In this document: in pieces, positions 1 through 10,773 of the stretch
How positions within the stretch are numbered: the stretch's first letter is position 1
Layout of the letters: every line of letters starts with the position of its first letter
Assembly (NCBI GenBank): GCA_003427395.1
Contig: BFEA01000307.1
Coordinates: forward strand, 1,586,017-1,608,312
DNA length: 22,296 bases
Reading direction: 5' to 3'
From: Chara braunii
Taxonomy: Eukaryota; Streptophyta; Charophyceae; Charales; Characeae
Position numbers and translations under genes: made by a program
The notes under the pieces: model-generated
The model's database searches: none
The model's input: only the letters and a program-made list of their open reading frames with translations
What the model was told of the DNA's origin: nothing

Positions 1-7
1 AACTTGC

Positions 8-10
<3 letters not shown>

Positions 11-61
<51 letters not shown>
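11..61. repeat. (CT)n microsatellite
   Basis: About 25 uninterrupted CT dinucleotides, read directly. The Ser-Leu-rich open frame running through it is a product of the repeat, not a gene. Confidence 0.98.
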
Positions 62-64
<3 letters not shown>

Positions 65-484
65 GGTTTCGAAAAAACAAAAACGGGAATGGATCTTCCC
101 GCGAAACAAGCACGTTTGGGAAGTTAGCGCCCGGTAGTTCGAGCCTCGGCAAGGCTCGGCATACCGGTCAGCCAGGCTCGGACTTGATAGCTGGGCCACG
201 TACTGGTGGTTTAACTAGTTGATCCCAATACACGGGGTGAATTCCGGTAATCGTGAGAGGAAGCGCCTACCTGTGACTCACCACAGTACATCACCTCGTG
301 TGGTGAACGCACTCGTCCCAACCTAGAAGCGGAAGTACTATTCTTACTGTTTCACACTCGATTTATCTCAGTAACTCTCAACCGCCAGCTACCCTGAATC
401 CAACCTAATTCGAAGCAAGATGCATCAGCCAATTCTAGGTAAGATAGTGCCCCATGAGGATTCGAATTCCCCAAATTGCATCGG
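62..484. other. No gene seen; one hairpin
   Basis: No supportable coding region on either strand. The only structure is a hairpin at 278-306: TCACCACA (278-285) pairs perfectly with TGTGGTGA (299-306) across a 13-nt loop. It may be chance or part of a repeat leader. Confidence 0.6.
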
Positions 485-726
485 CGCTCTCGTTTCGACC
501 ATCGGGGAAAGGATTCATAAGGAAGTTTGCGCAATGGCAGGTACAATAGCCAAAAGGGAGAGGGATGCATAGTGACACAGCTGCTAAATGATGAGTTAGG
601 ATTAGCACTCTCGTTTCCACCATCGGGGAAACGATTCGTAAGGGAGTTTGCACAATGGCAGATGCGATAGCCAAAAGGGAGAGGGATGCATAGTGACACA
701 GCTGCTAAATGATGGGTTAGGATCAA
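485..726. repeat. Tandem duplication, 121-bp unit, two copies
   Basis: Copy 1 is 485-605 and copy 2 is 606-726. They align without gaps and differ at roughly a dozen positions, nearly all in the first half; the stretch of about 50 bases starting at ATAGCCAAAAGGG is identical. Because 121 is not a multiple of three, the minus-strand open frames crossing it change frame between copies, so they are unlikely to be coding. It lies upstream of the LINE and could be a monomer-type 5' UTR promoter repeat as in some L1 families, but this is inference. Confidence 0.95.
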
Positions 727-1271
727 CAACTGAACATTGCACGGAACTGAGGACTAGATTGAAGGCGAAAGTCCCAGGTTGGGAGACTCGTAGTCACTAG
801 CGTAGCATACGATCAAGAGCATTCCTTTTCTTTTACGGATAACACAGTGCTCAGGCGTTTTCAGTTGCAAGGCAAGGTGGAGAGTGAAACTGTAAGCGAG
901 ATACGGTTCACGGGGGGTAGGTTTCATAAGGCGCGGTGTCTCAGAACGCGAAATTCCAGGTCGGGAAGTCGGGTAACTTGGGAAGCCAGCAAGAGTTGGA
1001 GGAGATCTCAATTGAGTGTCACGACCAGGGTAATATGCAAACAAGGCAATATCACCGAGTATCCTTCGAGGTGCGTGGCAGACGCGATCTGGGATTGGTA
1101 ACGAAAGTGAGAAAGGCTCGGAAGTTCGGAGTATTGGACGATTAGTAGTACTAATTAACCACCGTTACGTAACTTTGGGAACAAGTCAGCAGCGCAGTGC
1201 AGTCCAGGAACAGCCCGCGCAAGACAGGCCACCAGGAAGTCAATACAGGAGCAAGAGCGCTGGTCTAACCG
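727..1271. other. No gene seen; possible LINE 5' leader
   Basis: Short overlapping open frames on both strands have no recognisable domain. The segment runs directly into the LINE ORF1 frame and may be its 5' untranslated region, but no 5' boundary or target-site duplication could be identified by eye. Confidence 0.4.
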
Positions 1272-4148
1272 GTGAGGCAGCAACACGACAATCATGACGG
1301 AGGAGTGATCGGCAAGTTAACTTGCACAAGCACTGTCTCTCTGGACGCTCGTAGGTTGAGGATCACCCCCAAGCTAATTCGCCCAAGCCCCAAGTCTACA
1401 CGGAACACGTCCGCTCATCGTCCGTGTTTTGGTTCCAAAGTAACTCCTCCGAGCACTCGAAGCCGCCCTAGAGCGAAGGTGATGGAGGAACAAGCTAGGC
1501 TCGGTAGATACATACGACCCATTCCATCGGCGGCCGCACGGGATGCGGCAAGGGTGAGAGAATCAGTACGGAGATGCTATGAAGAAGGGATCTGCCCGCA
1601 GGATGTGTCTCTCGGGGAAGTAGTAGAAGATGCGGAAGGGAAAAGATCTGTAGTCAACGAGCAAGTGAATGAAATCAAGGAGGCATGACTAAAAGAGCAT
1701 ACGGTAATCTTTATGTTCCAAGGCGGGGCGAGCCAGCTGTCAAGGCAAGTGAAAGAGGATCTCATTAGAGCTTTTGAGGATGGTTGGTTTACAAAGGAAC
1801 TGTTTGGCACAGATTCTCGTAGAGGGAGACTTAAGTTCGAAGGGCGGAACATAGCGTCCTATGTGGCAAGAGCCAAAGAGGTTGCAGAATGGCCAATTCG
1901 TCCGTCAAAAAGAACTCAAGATCAAGCTACTGGACTAGAAAGAGTATGTAGTATCTTTCAAACCATGGATGCCACTACAGGAACTGAAGGAGTTAGGCTT
2001 GAGGGACCAGAGTCTAATTTTTGGATCATAGCATTGAGAGTGCTGTTAGATGCTTATTACTTCCTCCATAGTGCAGTAAGTGGGATGCTTGGCGAAGTCC
2101 TCTTCATGCATGCTCCCGGGTACGATCGCACGAGACCTAAGTTAATGAATGTTAAATTGGATATGGCGGCTGAAGCCAGATTCAAGGTGGATGATGATTT
2201 GGTCATTCAGGCACCAAAGGGTGACATAGACATTTCTAACCCCTACACCGACTGGTGCAGGAGGTGCACAGAACAAACATGTCCCAGGCTGAGACAGGAG
2301 GAAGAGAGCAGAGGACAAGCAGGGGCTAGACCAGGTGGCCACAAGATGGGGTTCGCTCAACACCAACAGAATAAGGAACAAGGAAGTCGAAGGGAGGCAG
2401 ATGGTGGCCCAGAACCGACCCATGAGAGGAGCCAAGGAGGCCGGCAAAACCAGAATGTCAGAGCACCAGACAGCGCCAGATGCGCAGACCATGTCCAGCA
2501 CGAAGACCGTCTACAACAGAGGGGGAAAGACCAGGAGCATGGGAGGTCATCCGTTCGACATGTAGAAGGACAGGCGACATCACTGGGTGATGCCGACTAC
2601 AGACTGTTACCAAGAGACTGGTCGGGGCGTGCAGGGTTCTCCGGATGTGATCGGCCAGAGCTCCACGGAAGTCGGACTCAACCCCTGGATCAGAGCCCAG
2701 GGCTCTCTCTAATGCCCCAGTGGGTCGAGAGATCGGAATGGCCAGGCGGACGTGTGCCTTCACAGTGTTCACACACACATCCATGGCACAATTACGCAGG
2801 CATATTTGAGAACCACTTGTGCGGCCCCCCTCCTCTGCCCTCATGGCAAGAACCCCACCGGGGACAGGGGGAAGAACACGAGACAAGGATGTTCTGTCAC
2901 GATCAGGCCTTGCTGGGTATGCCACCTGGCCCAGCAATGCCAGTTCATCCGCTGCCAAGGTACCCCTCCAATTCATACAATTGGAGGAACTACGCTCCTC
3001 AGATGGGCGACCAAGGGTCCAAATTCTTTTATAAAACCCATTTGGAAAAGGAAAGCAAAAAACACAAACCTGTCTGCTGGACAAACTTCCACAGGTCATA
3101 TCACCCTTGGGTTATCAAGGCGGTCAGAAAGAACAGGAATGCTTAGACATAACAGGAGGGGTAGCGGAAACTGGAGAGAGCAGTGGAGAGAAGAGATTAG
3201 AAGGGACGGGGAGGAGGTGACAGGTGTGGATCATCGACTGTACGGACGCGGCCACATGAATGTAATACCTGAAGCGGAAGAGAGAACTTTGAAGGAACTG
3301 TCAAAAACGTCAGACTCCAGAGTGAAGTGGGGCAGCGAGTGGATCGAAGATGATAGACACTCCCATCCGAACCCTGACAACAGGTCCTCTATGGAAAGCC
3401 CCGCTGCTAGCAAACAATCACAAAAGGATGATGCAGAAGGAAGCAGATTACACAGAGAGAAGGACCATAGAGCAGACACGGTCAGACGAAGCCAAGTGGA
3501 TACAGTCCAAAGAGGGATAGTCCCATTGACATGCACTATGGCGAACGATGGGATCTACTTACTGGCGGTTGCTGAACCGGGCGGAACACCAGTGATCTTT
3601 TCGATGGATGTAGACCAATCCCCATCCCCGGTGGCTGTAATAAACTTTACTAAGAAGCTATACTGCGAGCACATTCCTGTCAGGCTTATCCCACACTCTT
3701 CCATGCTAAACGTCATTGTGGAATCAGGAAAGGGGTACTATAATTTGTACGTTCCAATATTGGACGCTCGGATTCCGCCGGAGATTGCTGATTCGTTGAC
3801 ACAAGCAGGGATGAGATGGGCCCATATGTCCAAAGTGAGGGAGAGGCATATGGACAAACTGAGTCAGATTAAAATTGTTCCAAACGTCTCGGCTCTGGTC
3901 CTCCTAAATACAAGTGACAAGAAGGCATCCTCTCACCCTTCATGGTTAAAGCCCTCACATCGGAGTGCCGCTCGAGATCACAGTCGAACTCATCTAAGGG
4001 CAGCACAAGAGATATGTCAAGAGAGAGCAGAGAGAGACTGTCCCAGTTCAGATCAGGATTTCAGCACGACTCAAGGCACAGCACACAGCAAGACACAGCC
4101 CAGACCCGCCTCCAAGAAAAAGCCGAAGCAGACATGATAAATGGATAG
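1272..4148 (+). pseudogene. LINE ORF1 relic (DUF4283-like RNA-binding protein)
   Basis: ORF1 of plant L1 elements binds element RNA to form the retrotransposition particle. The frame opens at 1272, with an alternative ATG at 1482. It is broken by TGA at 1686-1688 and resumes in the same frame with a segment (about 1713-2230) that resembles the DUF4283 region of plant ORF1 proteins: FWIIALRV, then GEVLFMHAP, then LMNVKLDMAAEARF. A Cys cluster follows (WCRRCTEQTCP, C-x2-C-x4-C), which may be a zinc knuckle that lost its His. The likely coding frame shifts near 2290-2335, meets TAG at 2563 and TAA at 2710, carries a globular-looking segment at 3538-3920, and returns to the original frame near 3940. 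The basic Ser/Arg-rich tail ends at TAG 4146-4148. The DUF4283 call rests on pattern recognition only. Confidence 0.75.
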
Positions 4149-7100
4149 GTTGAAGGCTGCATCTTGGAATGTGAGATGATTGTGCGACACAGGGGGGATG
4201 TCGAAGAGGAGGAGGTTAAAGGTGTGAATTCATGAGTGGAGAATAAACTGCATTATGCTTTACGAGACAAAAGTTATGCAAGGAGAAGGTGAGAGAGTTG
4301 GGCCAAGGGTGGGATGGCCCCCGGATGTGGGCGCCAGCGCAGGGTACGCACGGGAGTGTATGTATCCTCTTGCACAGAGATCTACAGGTCAGGATAGTGG
4401 ACAAGGAGGGAGACCTGTGGGGAAGGTGGGCATGGATCAAAATCGAAGCAGGAAAGAGGATTGGGTCTTAATGACCGTCTACGCTCCAACAGACACGAGA
4501 GACAGAACCAGTTTCTTGAGAAACCTGGTCACCCACATTCCAAAGGTGGACATGGTAGGCTTAGCCGGGGATTGGAACCGGTCCTTGGACAACGTGCTAC
4601 GGCCGGGTTCCTTGTTGGGTGGAAAGAGCGATGTGCAAGTGCTGACAGACTTCATGTCGGAACTGGCATTGACAGACCCGTTTTGTGTTCCCAACCTGGA
4701 GGACCCTGGGTACACGAGGTACTCTCATCTGCGACAGAACAGATAGAGGTTAACTAGGCGCCGCTTGGACTACTACTTGGTTAGGGAGAAGGTGTGAGAA
4801 GGGGTATCTGCGGTGTGCAATATCTGCAACCCGCTGTCTGACCACAAACCTGTGGTCACAATCATCATACTACAGGAAGGCTTGGAGAGGGGTAGAGGTT
4901 TCTTAAGGATCAACAGCCAAGTGCTGGAGGATCCTGGAATCGGAGAACGGGTCCACGATCACATGGTTAGATGGGACGGTGCAAAGAAGTACTTTCAGAG
5001 CGAAGCAGACTGGTTTGATGCAGAGGTAGCCATCATATCCGGAGTCATGGATGTGTGCTCAAGAACCCTTGCAAAGGCAAGGAATGCGGAAGAAGCAGAC
5101 CGTCTATGAAGAGTGGAAGAGGCAGAAGACCACATAGAGGACACCCTATATCGGCTATAGTGTGGGCTGCAGAAAGGGAGAAGCGGGTTGCAGAATGGGA
5201 CAAGCTCCAGTTCGAGAAACAAAGGAGGTCGTCAGAAATGCTCAAGGAGAAGGGCATGGAGACTCACGATCACATGACCAAGAAGACATTCAAGAGACTG
5301 CAGCCGCGCCGAACCCAGCAGCAAATGGTGGAGCTTCGTCACCCGTTTGATGAGAGCGCCCCAATGGCTAGCTGGTACAGCTGGTGGAATGTTACATTAT
5401 GCTAAGCAGTACTATGAAGACATCCTCACCTCCAGACGTCCCCTGGAAGATCCGAATACTGACTTATCCGATTATTCTGACATGTGGCAGGATACAACAG
5501 TAGGACTCACAAATTCAGCCAGATTCAGCTTGGACAGATTGTTGACACTGGAAGAAGTCACACAAACAGTAAAGTCGATGGCGAAAGGTAAATCCCCAGG
5601 AATAGGAGGCCTCTGTTGAGTTTTACCTCAGTCTCTGCGAAGCGAGAGGAGTTGCATGGGTCAAACTGTACAATGATGACCTGGGGGGAGGGAGGCTGGG
5701 TAGAGGCATGACACATGGGATCATATCGGTATATTGTTCAAAAAGGGGGACAAAGCGGACATCAAAAATTGGCATCCCATCTGCCGCTTGAACGTATCCT
5801 ATAAGGTCCTGGCCAAGTCACTAGCACGTAGATTAGGGAATTGGCTGCCAGATCTTGTGGCAAGGGATCAAGGGGCATTTGTGCAGGGGCGGTCTATTTT
5901 CAACAACATAGTAACAGCGCTAGGGCCCTGGAGGTAGTTCAGTCCGGAACGTTGCATACCGCTGTCCTTCTCCTAGACGTGGAGAAGGCATATGACAAGG
6001 TAGAATGGCCTTTCATAATGACCACCTTGAGGAGAATGGGGTTTGACTGCAGCTTCGGTAAGTGGGTGACTGCAATGTATACCCTCTCGACATCGGCGGT
6101 CATGATCAACGGGCATTTGTCTGAATCGTTCAGGCTCTCTCGCTCCCTCAGACAGGGCTGCCAATTGGCCCCTTTGCTGTTCGTGCTTCAGATGGAGGTA
6201 TTGCCGAACAGAATCCGACGCAGCGCATCCATCAAAGGACTGCAATTGCACAGTGGAGAGGAATGCAAGGTGAAGGCACTTGCCGATAACCTTTTTGACA
6301 TCAGCGAGAACACGGTGGAATCGTTAGGTGCACTGAAGGGGGCATTGGTCGAATACTCGGAACTGTCAGAGGCAACTGTGAACTGAATAAATCTGTCTTT
6401 CTGCTACCAGCACAGTTTGGACTGAAGGTGGAATGGGCTATGCAGAGGATCAAAGAGGATGAGGAGGAGAGGTTCCTCGGGGTGCTCATAAGTTTGCAAG
6501 TTGGGCTTTCTACTCTAGAGCTGCTGCTACAACAAAGGATTGCGGCCAGACTGTGCATATGGGGAACTGCGTGGCACCTTTCGGTGATAGGCAGAGCGCT
6601 GGTAGCCAACCTGGCACTGTTTTCAATTCTGTGATTCGTAAGTACCGTAAGAGAGATTGCGGACGGGGCCATCAAAGCCATAAAGAAACTGGCGGCACGG
6701 TTCTTATGGAAGCCAAGGGCAAAGGAGGCACATGGGAGACCTTAACCTTCCCCTGCGAAGAAGGGGGGTTGGGTTTGGTGGAACCAGCGAAGAAGAAGCA
6801 GGCGCAGTTATGTTCTCGGATCAGCAAGGTGGCAAACGCTCCCACAAAGGAACATTGGGTCACCTTCGCAGAGCATATACTGATGAAGAAGTGGGACCTA
6901 AGCCGCCCCCAGGATGTATGGGCATGCCTGTTCGTGCCGTCTTTCAGAAAGAAAAGGATAACGTTGAAGTTTTGCTGGGAGATCCTCACGGTTTGGAACA
7001 GATTGCCTTCAGAGGCACGTGCAGCCCCGTCCACAAAGGAAGAAGTCATGAACCTTTCTTACTGTTCGATAATCTGAAGATCAGGAACACTGCTGGGGAT

Positions 7101-8615
7101 ACATTTGCTGCAGGCGGCTCAACCAGTTCTTTTTGACAAGCGAGGTGCACAGGGGAGTGGTACGAATTGGTGACTTGTGGTTGGGGCTCCTTGGAACATG
7201 GCGCCCGACGTCGGCAGTGATGGGAACCCTCAGAGAGCTTCGGAAAGTGGAGGAACACTGGAACCAGCTAGTAAACGCGATTCCCCCAGAGTGGTATCTG
7301 CTGTTGGGACCAGAGGGGTATGACCCCCCTGGTATTTGGTATGGCTTGAAAACAGAGGAAAGTGGCACAGTCTGGAAGGCAGTGGAAATATTGTCAAGTG
7401 GTTACCGCAGGGTGGAAAGATGGAACTGCAAAAAACACACAAAACTGTTGTCCCTTGTCAATGAGACGGTGATTATGTCTTGGGAAAACCCGGCCCAGAT
7501 CCGGGTGGTAGAGGGAAGGGGAAAACCGCCCTCCAGACTGATGCTTACTTGGATGGGCAGTACGCCATTAAGGAAGCTATCCATTGATCCGCTGGCATGG
7601 GGATGGCAGACTGGGGACACGCGAGCTCCCACTCTTCGGCTAGCAGACTACACAGTGGCGAAAGGCTATAACCTCAGACTCAAGAGCATGAATAGAAAGA
7701 CTCCTTCAGAGATCGCCATTAACAGGTGGCAAGCGGTACGCCGGGAAGATCTCTCTTTGGAGGGACCTCAGTTCATCCAACTTTGGGAGACACTGCAGAA
7801 GTTACCCAATGGCAAACAAGTAAGCATCTTATGGATGCTATCACTTATGGTGCCTTCCTCAGCGGTATGGTAAGCATCTTATGGATGCTATCACTTATGG
7901 CGCCTCCGTCAGCGGTATGGTTATTGGGTAGAGGTATGGAGGTAGAGCTAAACCATGGAAGGTGCAGTTGGTCCCTCGAATCTACCCAGCACCTCTGGTG
8001 GGAATGCCCCGCCTCCAAGAGGATTTGGAGATGGAGGGAGCAACATTGGCAGGCATCCAGGGATGGCTCCATTAAATGTGATGAGCGGTGGGTCTTACTC
8101 AGCTTCCTCCCCGCAGCAGGCAAGAGTTGTAAAAGCGGATGGGGGTATGTTTGCTCACGTGATCCGGGGGCTGATTTGCGAGATCATCTGGAGGGACAGG
8201 AACAGGGCCAGGTTTCAGAAAAAGCCCACTGTCCGATTTGGAGATCAAGAGATTGGTGAAACAGGGTTTGTGCAATGCCATCGAAGTGGACTGGGGGAGG
8301 AAAGCACCGCTCTGGGAACGGCAGCAGGAGTCGGCCCAGTTGGTTTCTCAAAACATGGGCAACATGTCCCCAATTGGCAGGAGCGCATCGCACTCAGGGC
8401 CCGGTGTCGGGCGCATCGGTCCGGCACCGCACGCGGCAGCGCGGGACCCTCTCGGCCGCGTCACGCAGGAGTTGGACCAACCTCGTCACGAACGCGCAAA
8501 TGGAGCTTCCTTAGGCCGCTCTGGCCGAGTGCGCCCGACAGGTGGCGCCGTTGCCGGGGATAACAGTCGCCTACCGTTGTCCCTGGTGGAACGACATCCG
8601 GGTATTGGAATGTGA
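4141..8615 (+). pseudogene. LINE ORF2 relic (endonuclease, reverse transcriptase, zinc finger)
   Basis: ORF2 nicks target DNA and reverse-transcribes element RNA into it. Endonuclease (4141-4870): starts KAASWNVR, then ETKV, GDWN at 4567-4578 and SDHKP from 4837. It has in-frame stops at 4177, 4225, 4744 and 4795 and one excursion to another frame near 4289-4465. A linker runs 4870-5580 with two frame changes. Reverse transcriptase (about 5584-6400): KGKSPG at 5584, FKKGDKADIKNW at 5737, DQGAFVQGRSIF at 5866-5901, LDVEKAYD at 5973-5996, RQGCQLAPLLF at 6150-6182, and the catalytic box read as LADN at 6279-6290, where the second Asp of the usual Y/F-x-D-D is Asn. The thumb and connection regions continue to 7100 with TGA at 6632-6634 and further shifts. 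An open stretch of about 245 codons (7133-7873) leads to a zf-RVT-like C-x8-H-x4-C motif from 7963. The last frame ends at 8615. Confidence 0.93.
7820..7919 (+). repeat. 50-bp tandem duplication inside LINE ORF2
   Basis: Copy 1 (7820-7869) and copy 2 (7870-7919) are identical except for a few bases. The unit length is not a multiple of three. The ORF2 frame entering copy 1 hits a stop just after it, at 7871-7873, while the frame leaving copy 2 reads on into the zinc-finger region. Both copies read the same peptide (SILWMLSLM) in the two respective frames, so the duplication alone accounts for this frameshift. Confidence 0.97.
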
Positions 8616-9901
8616 GAAATAGGCAAAGTAAGAAGTTTCTCTTGACCTTCATGGTGAATCGATTGTTGGTATTGGATAAAGACCAAGTGAGGGATGATTG
8701 TGCGAGTTGGTTCTATTCGGTGCAGTAAGGGTGACACGGGAAGGGATAAGCTTTGACTATGCGCGCACGTACTTTGACTATGCACTTGCGTACTTTGACT
8801 AGTATGACGGTGGTTGGAGTGGATACCTCTTCTAACCCCGATAGTTGATGGGTTTGGGCGATGATTGATATGTTTGATACAACTAAGGTAGGATGAGGCG
8901 GTATCGACAAGGGTAAGTGTGGTGGTTGTGGGAGTTGGCCGTGTAAGGCGCCCATAACGGCTAAGGGAAGTTACCCGAGCAGTCAAGGGTGCAATATAGC
9001 ACTTTGGCTTTAGGGCGAGGCATAGAAGGAGTAAAGCAAGCCTACTATGTTAGGAGTCGTCAAGGGACTTCAAGGAGAGTTAGGCTAAGGATATTGAGAG
9101 TCTGTATGAGTATGAGTGGGGATCCTGGAATTTGGGTTCTAAGCAGTTGCCCGAGTTGCATAACCATAGAAGTTTGAGGTTTGCTTCGCCTGGTATGCTT
9201 GGAACTAGGCGTATAAGGCAGTAAAGAGATGCAGTGAGCACCGTGGTAAGACCCCGATAGAAAGGACTACGGGGAGTAGTAGGCTCGCATGGTACTCTTG
9301 TTGTTAAAGGTGGGTATTGGCAGGTGGAGTAGTAGTGGAGGAGCTAACACCTGGATTATTTCGCTTACTCCTGATAGGGTGGAGGGTATAGGCGATACTA
9401 GACTTTCGCGCGAGCCTTTTCGGGCTTGGACCATCCGCTCGACTCTATGGGGTTGGAGTTAAGGACTTGAGGCTATTCTCATCTAAAGGCGCTGTTCTTG
9501 AGTTATATGTTGAGCTCGCCCATATATGCCAGATAGTGCCTGAGTAAGCCGGCCTGATGTCGGATTGTGTGGGGCTATGGGCTTAGTGATTATATTATTT
9601 AGCGACTACCCCTTTCATAAGTATTTACGTGGGCTATGCGCCTGAGTATGTATTTGAACAATTTAGGTTGTCAGGACTTGTATGGGTGTTTCCTAGCCCA
9701 ATGATTAACTTACGATTGGGTATTAAGTCTATGTGCTCGGGTTGCTCCTTAAAAAGAGTAGAGATGTTGGAACGCGATGTTGATTGATAACGGAAGGCGT
9801 ATGCGGGACGTTTTTTTTGTGATGGGAAGAACCCAGACAAAGCAAAGGCAACTCAGGATGCCTCATGCACGGGAAGACCCGCGTATGCTCGGGCCAATTG
9901 A
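8616..9901. other. No gene seen; short 21-bp repeat inside
   Basis: About 1.3 kb dense in stops on the plus strand with no recognisable protein. The minus-strand open frames near 8486-8986 are low-complexity (Thr, Ser, His, Pro) and unconvincing. A 21-bp repeat lies at 8751-8805, and a run of nine T at about 9811-9819. The segment could hold the LINE 3' UTR or a flanking repeat of the Gag element, but no LTR pair was recognised. Confidence 0.5.
8751..8805. repeat. 21-bp tandem repeat, about 2.6 copies
   Basis: CTTTGACTATGCGCGCACGTA-type units begin at 8751 and 8772, with a partial one at 8793, each starting CTTTGACTA. A short minisatellite, read directly. Confidence 0.85.
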
Positions 9902-9973
9902 GAGAGAGGGAGGGCTCAAGGTGTCTTACCCGGGCGGTTCAGAGCAGGAGAGTACATCTCTTCATGGTGGGGC

Positions 9974-10531
9974 ATGTCGATGGGCACGGACATTTTTGTC
10001 TGGATCGAGTCTGGGTTTGATGATGAGCGGGAATGCGCAATCGTAAGAGTGACCCTGTACGCCTCAGCCGCCTTTTGGATCGAGCATGGGATAGAGTTGG
10101 CACTTGGACATGGGAGCCTACTTGCTAAACCTTTGAGGGTAGCCGAGGCAGCTGCAGCGAAATGGGCGAGGGAAGCGTCCCGTGCCGGAGAAGAGCAAGT
10201 ATTAACCCGTATAGGAGTCAAGTGCGCGGGAGAGTTCGCGCTCCCATCGGCTCCACTACGAGTTGTCCTGCCTGGATTCCTCGTAGAGAAGAGCTTTGGT
10301 GGACAGGCAAGAATAGAGGCGGCAGCAGAAGCGGCCTTGAGGGCGCGAGACTGGGAGTACGGACATTATACATGTGAACTGATATATGGCCTGTACTTAG
10401 ACCCGAAATTCTCACCTTCTAGTCAGTGGCTCAGGAACACGGCCAATACACTGGACGTATACGCCTCGTCTCATGATCCGAATGAGGGAAATGTAGACCG
10501 GGAGGAGATTCGGGCAGAAGTGGGCCGATAG
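9974..10531 (+). CDS. Unrecognised open frame, 185 codons
   Basis: Starts at ATG 9974; the frame is open from 9902, just after a TGA at 9899-9901, so a 5' extension or exon is possible. The product is Ala/Glu-rich and looks globular: an early segment FVWIESGFDDERECAIV, an Ala-rich helical stretch AEAAAAKWAREASRA (around residues 57-71), then DWEYGHYTCELIYGLYLDP (around residues 127-145) and an acidic tail. No transmembrane segment or catalytic motif is evident and I do not recognise the family. It lies about 240 bp upstream of the Gag pseudogene on the same strand in a different frame, so it could be part of the same retroelement, an unrelated exon, or a chance open frame. Its length and non-repetitive composition in a stop-dense area argue mildly for coding ancestry. 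Confidence 0.4.
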   Translation: MSMGTDIFVWIESGFDDERECAIVRVTLYASAAFWIEHGIELALGHGSLLAKPLRVAEAAAAKWAREASRAGEEQVLTRIGVKCAGEFALPSAPLRVVLPGFLVEKSFGGQARIEAAAEAALRARDWEYGHYTCELIYGLYLDPKFSPSSQWLRNTANTLDVYASSHDPNEGNVDREEIRAEVGR

Positions 10532-10773
10532 GGGATGTCGTCCTTTTCTACTAAATGCGTTTCTTTTCACTTAGCCGGTGTCGTCTCTCTGCCCATTATC
10601 GTAGTTATGAAGGTAAGCGTCAGGGTAACTAGGGGTTGAGGCCCAATCGCATGAGTAAAGGAGTAGATAGCAGGATTTAAGTGTTAGCAGTCTGCCCTTG
10701 TCTGCCTGAGCTTACTTAAATCACTGTTTGATGGTCTATTGACCGCTGTGCGTAACAGGCTGCTGTCAGCATC

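Larger units (their letters stand above)
1272..8615 (+). mobile_element. Degenerate L1-type (LINE) non-LTR retrotransposon
   Basis: A two-ORF element on the plus strand: an ORF1 nucleic-acid-binding protein relic followed by ORF2 with AP-type endonuclease, reverse transcriptase and a C-terminal zinc-finger region, the standard order for plant L1-clade elements. Every domain is interrupted by stops or frameshifts, so the copy cannot make its proteins. The limits given are those of the coding relic. The 5' end may lie further upstream. I see no poly(A) tail or target-site duplication after 8615, so the 3' end may be truncated or eroded. Confidence 0.93.

Noticed and set aside
352-729. Minus-strand open frame of 125 codons with internal repetition
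   Set aside because: It crosses the 121-bp tandem duplication, whose length is not a multiple of three, so the two copies are read in different frames.
2458-3099. Minus-strand open frame of 213 codons
   Set aside because: Antisense to the LINE ORF1 relic, without recognisable motif.
8600-8750. LINE poly(A) tail and target-site duplication
   Set aside because: No A-rich tail or repeated flank is visible after the last ORF2 codons.
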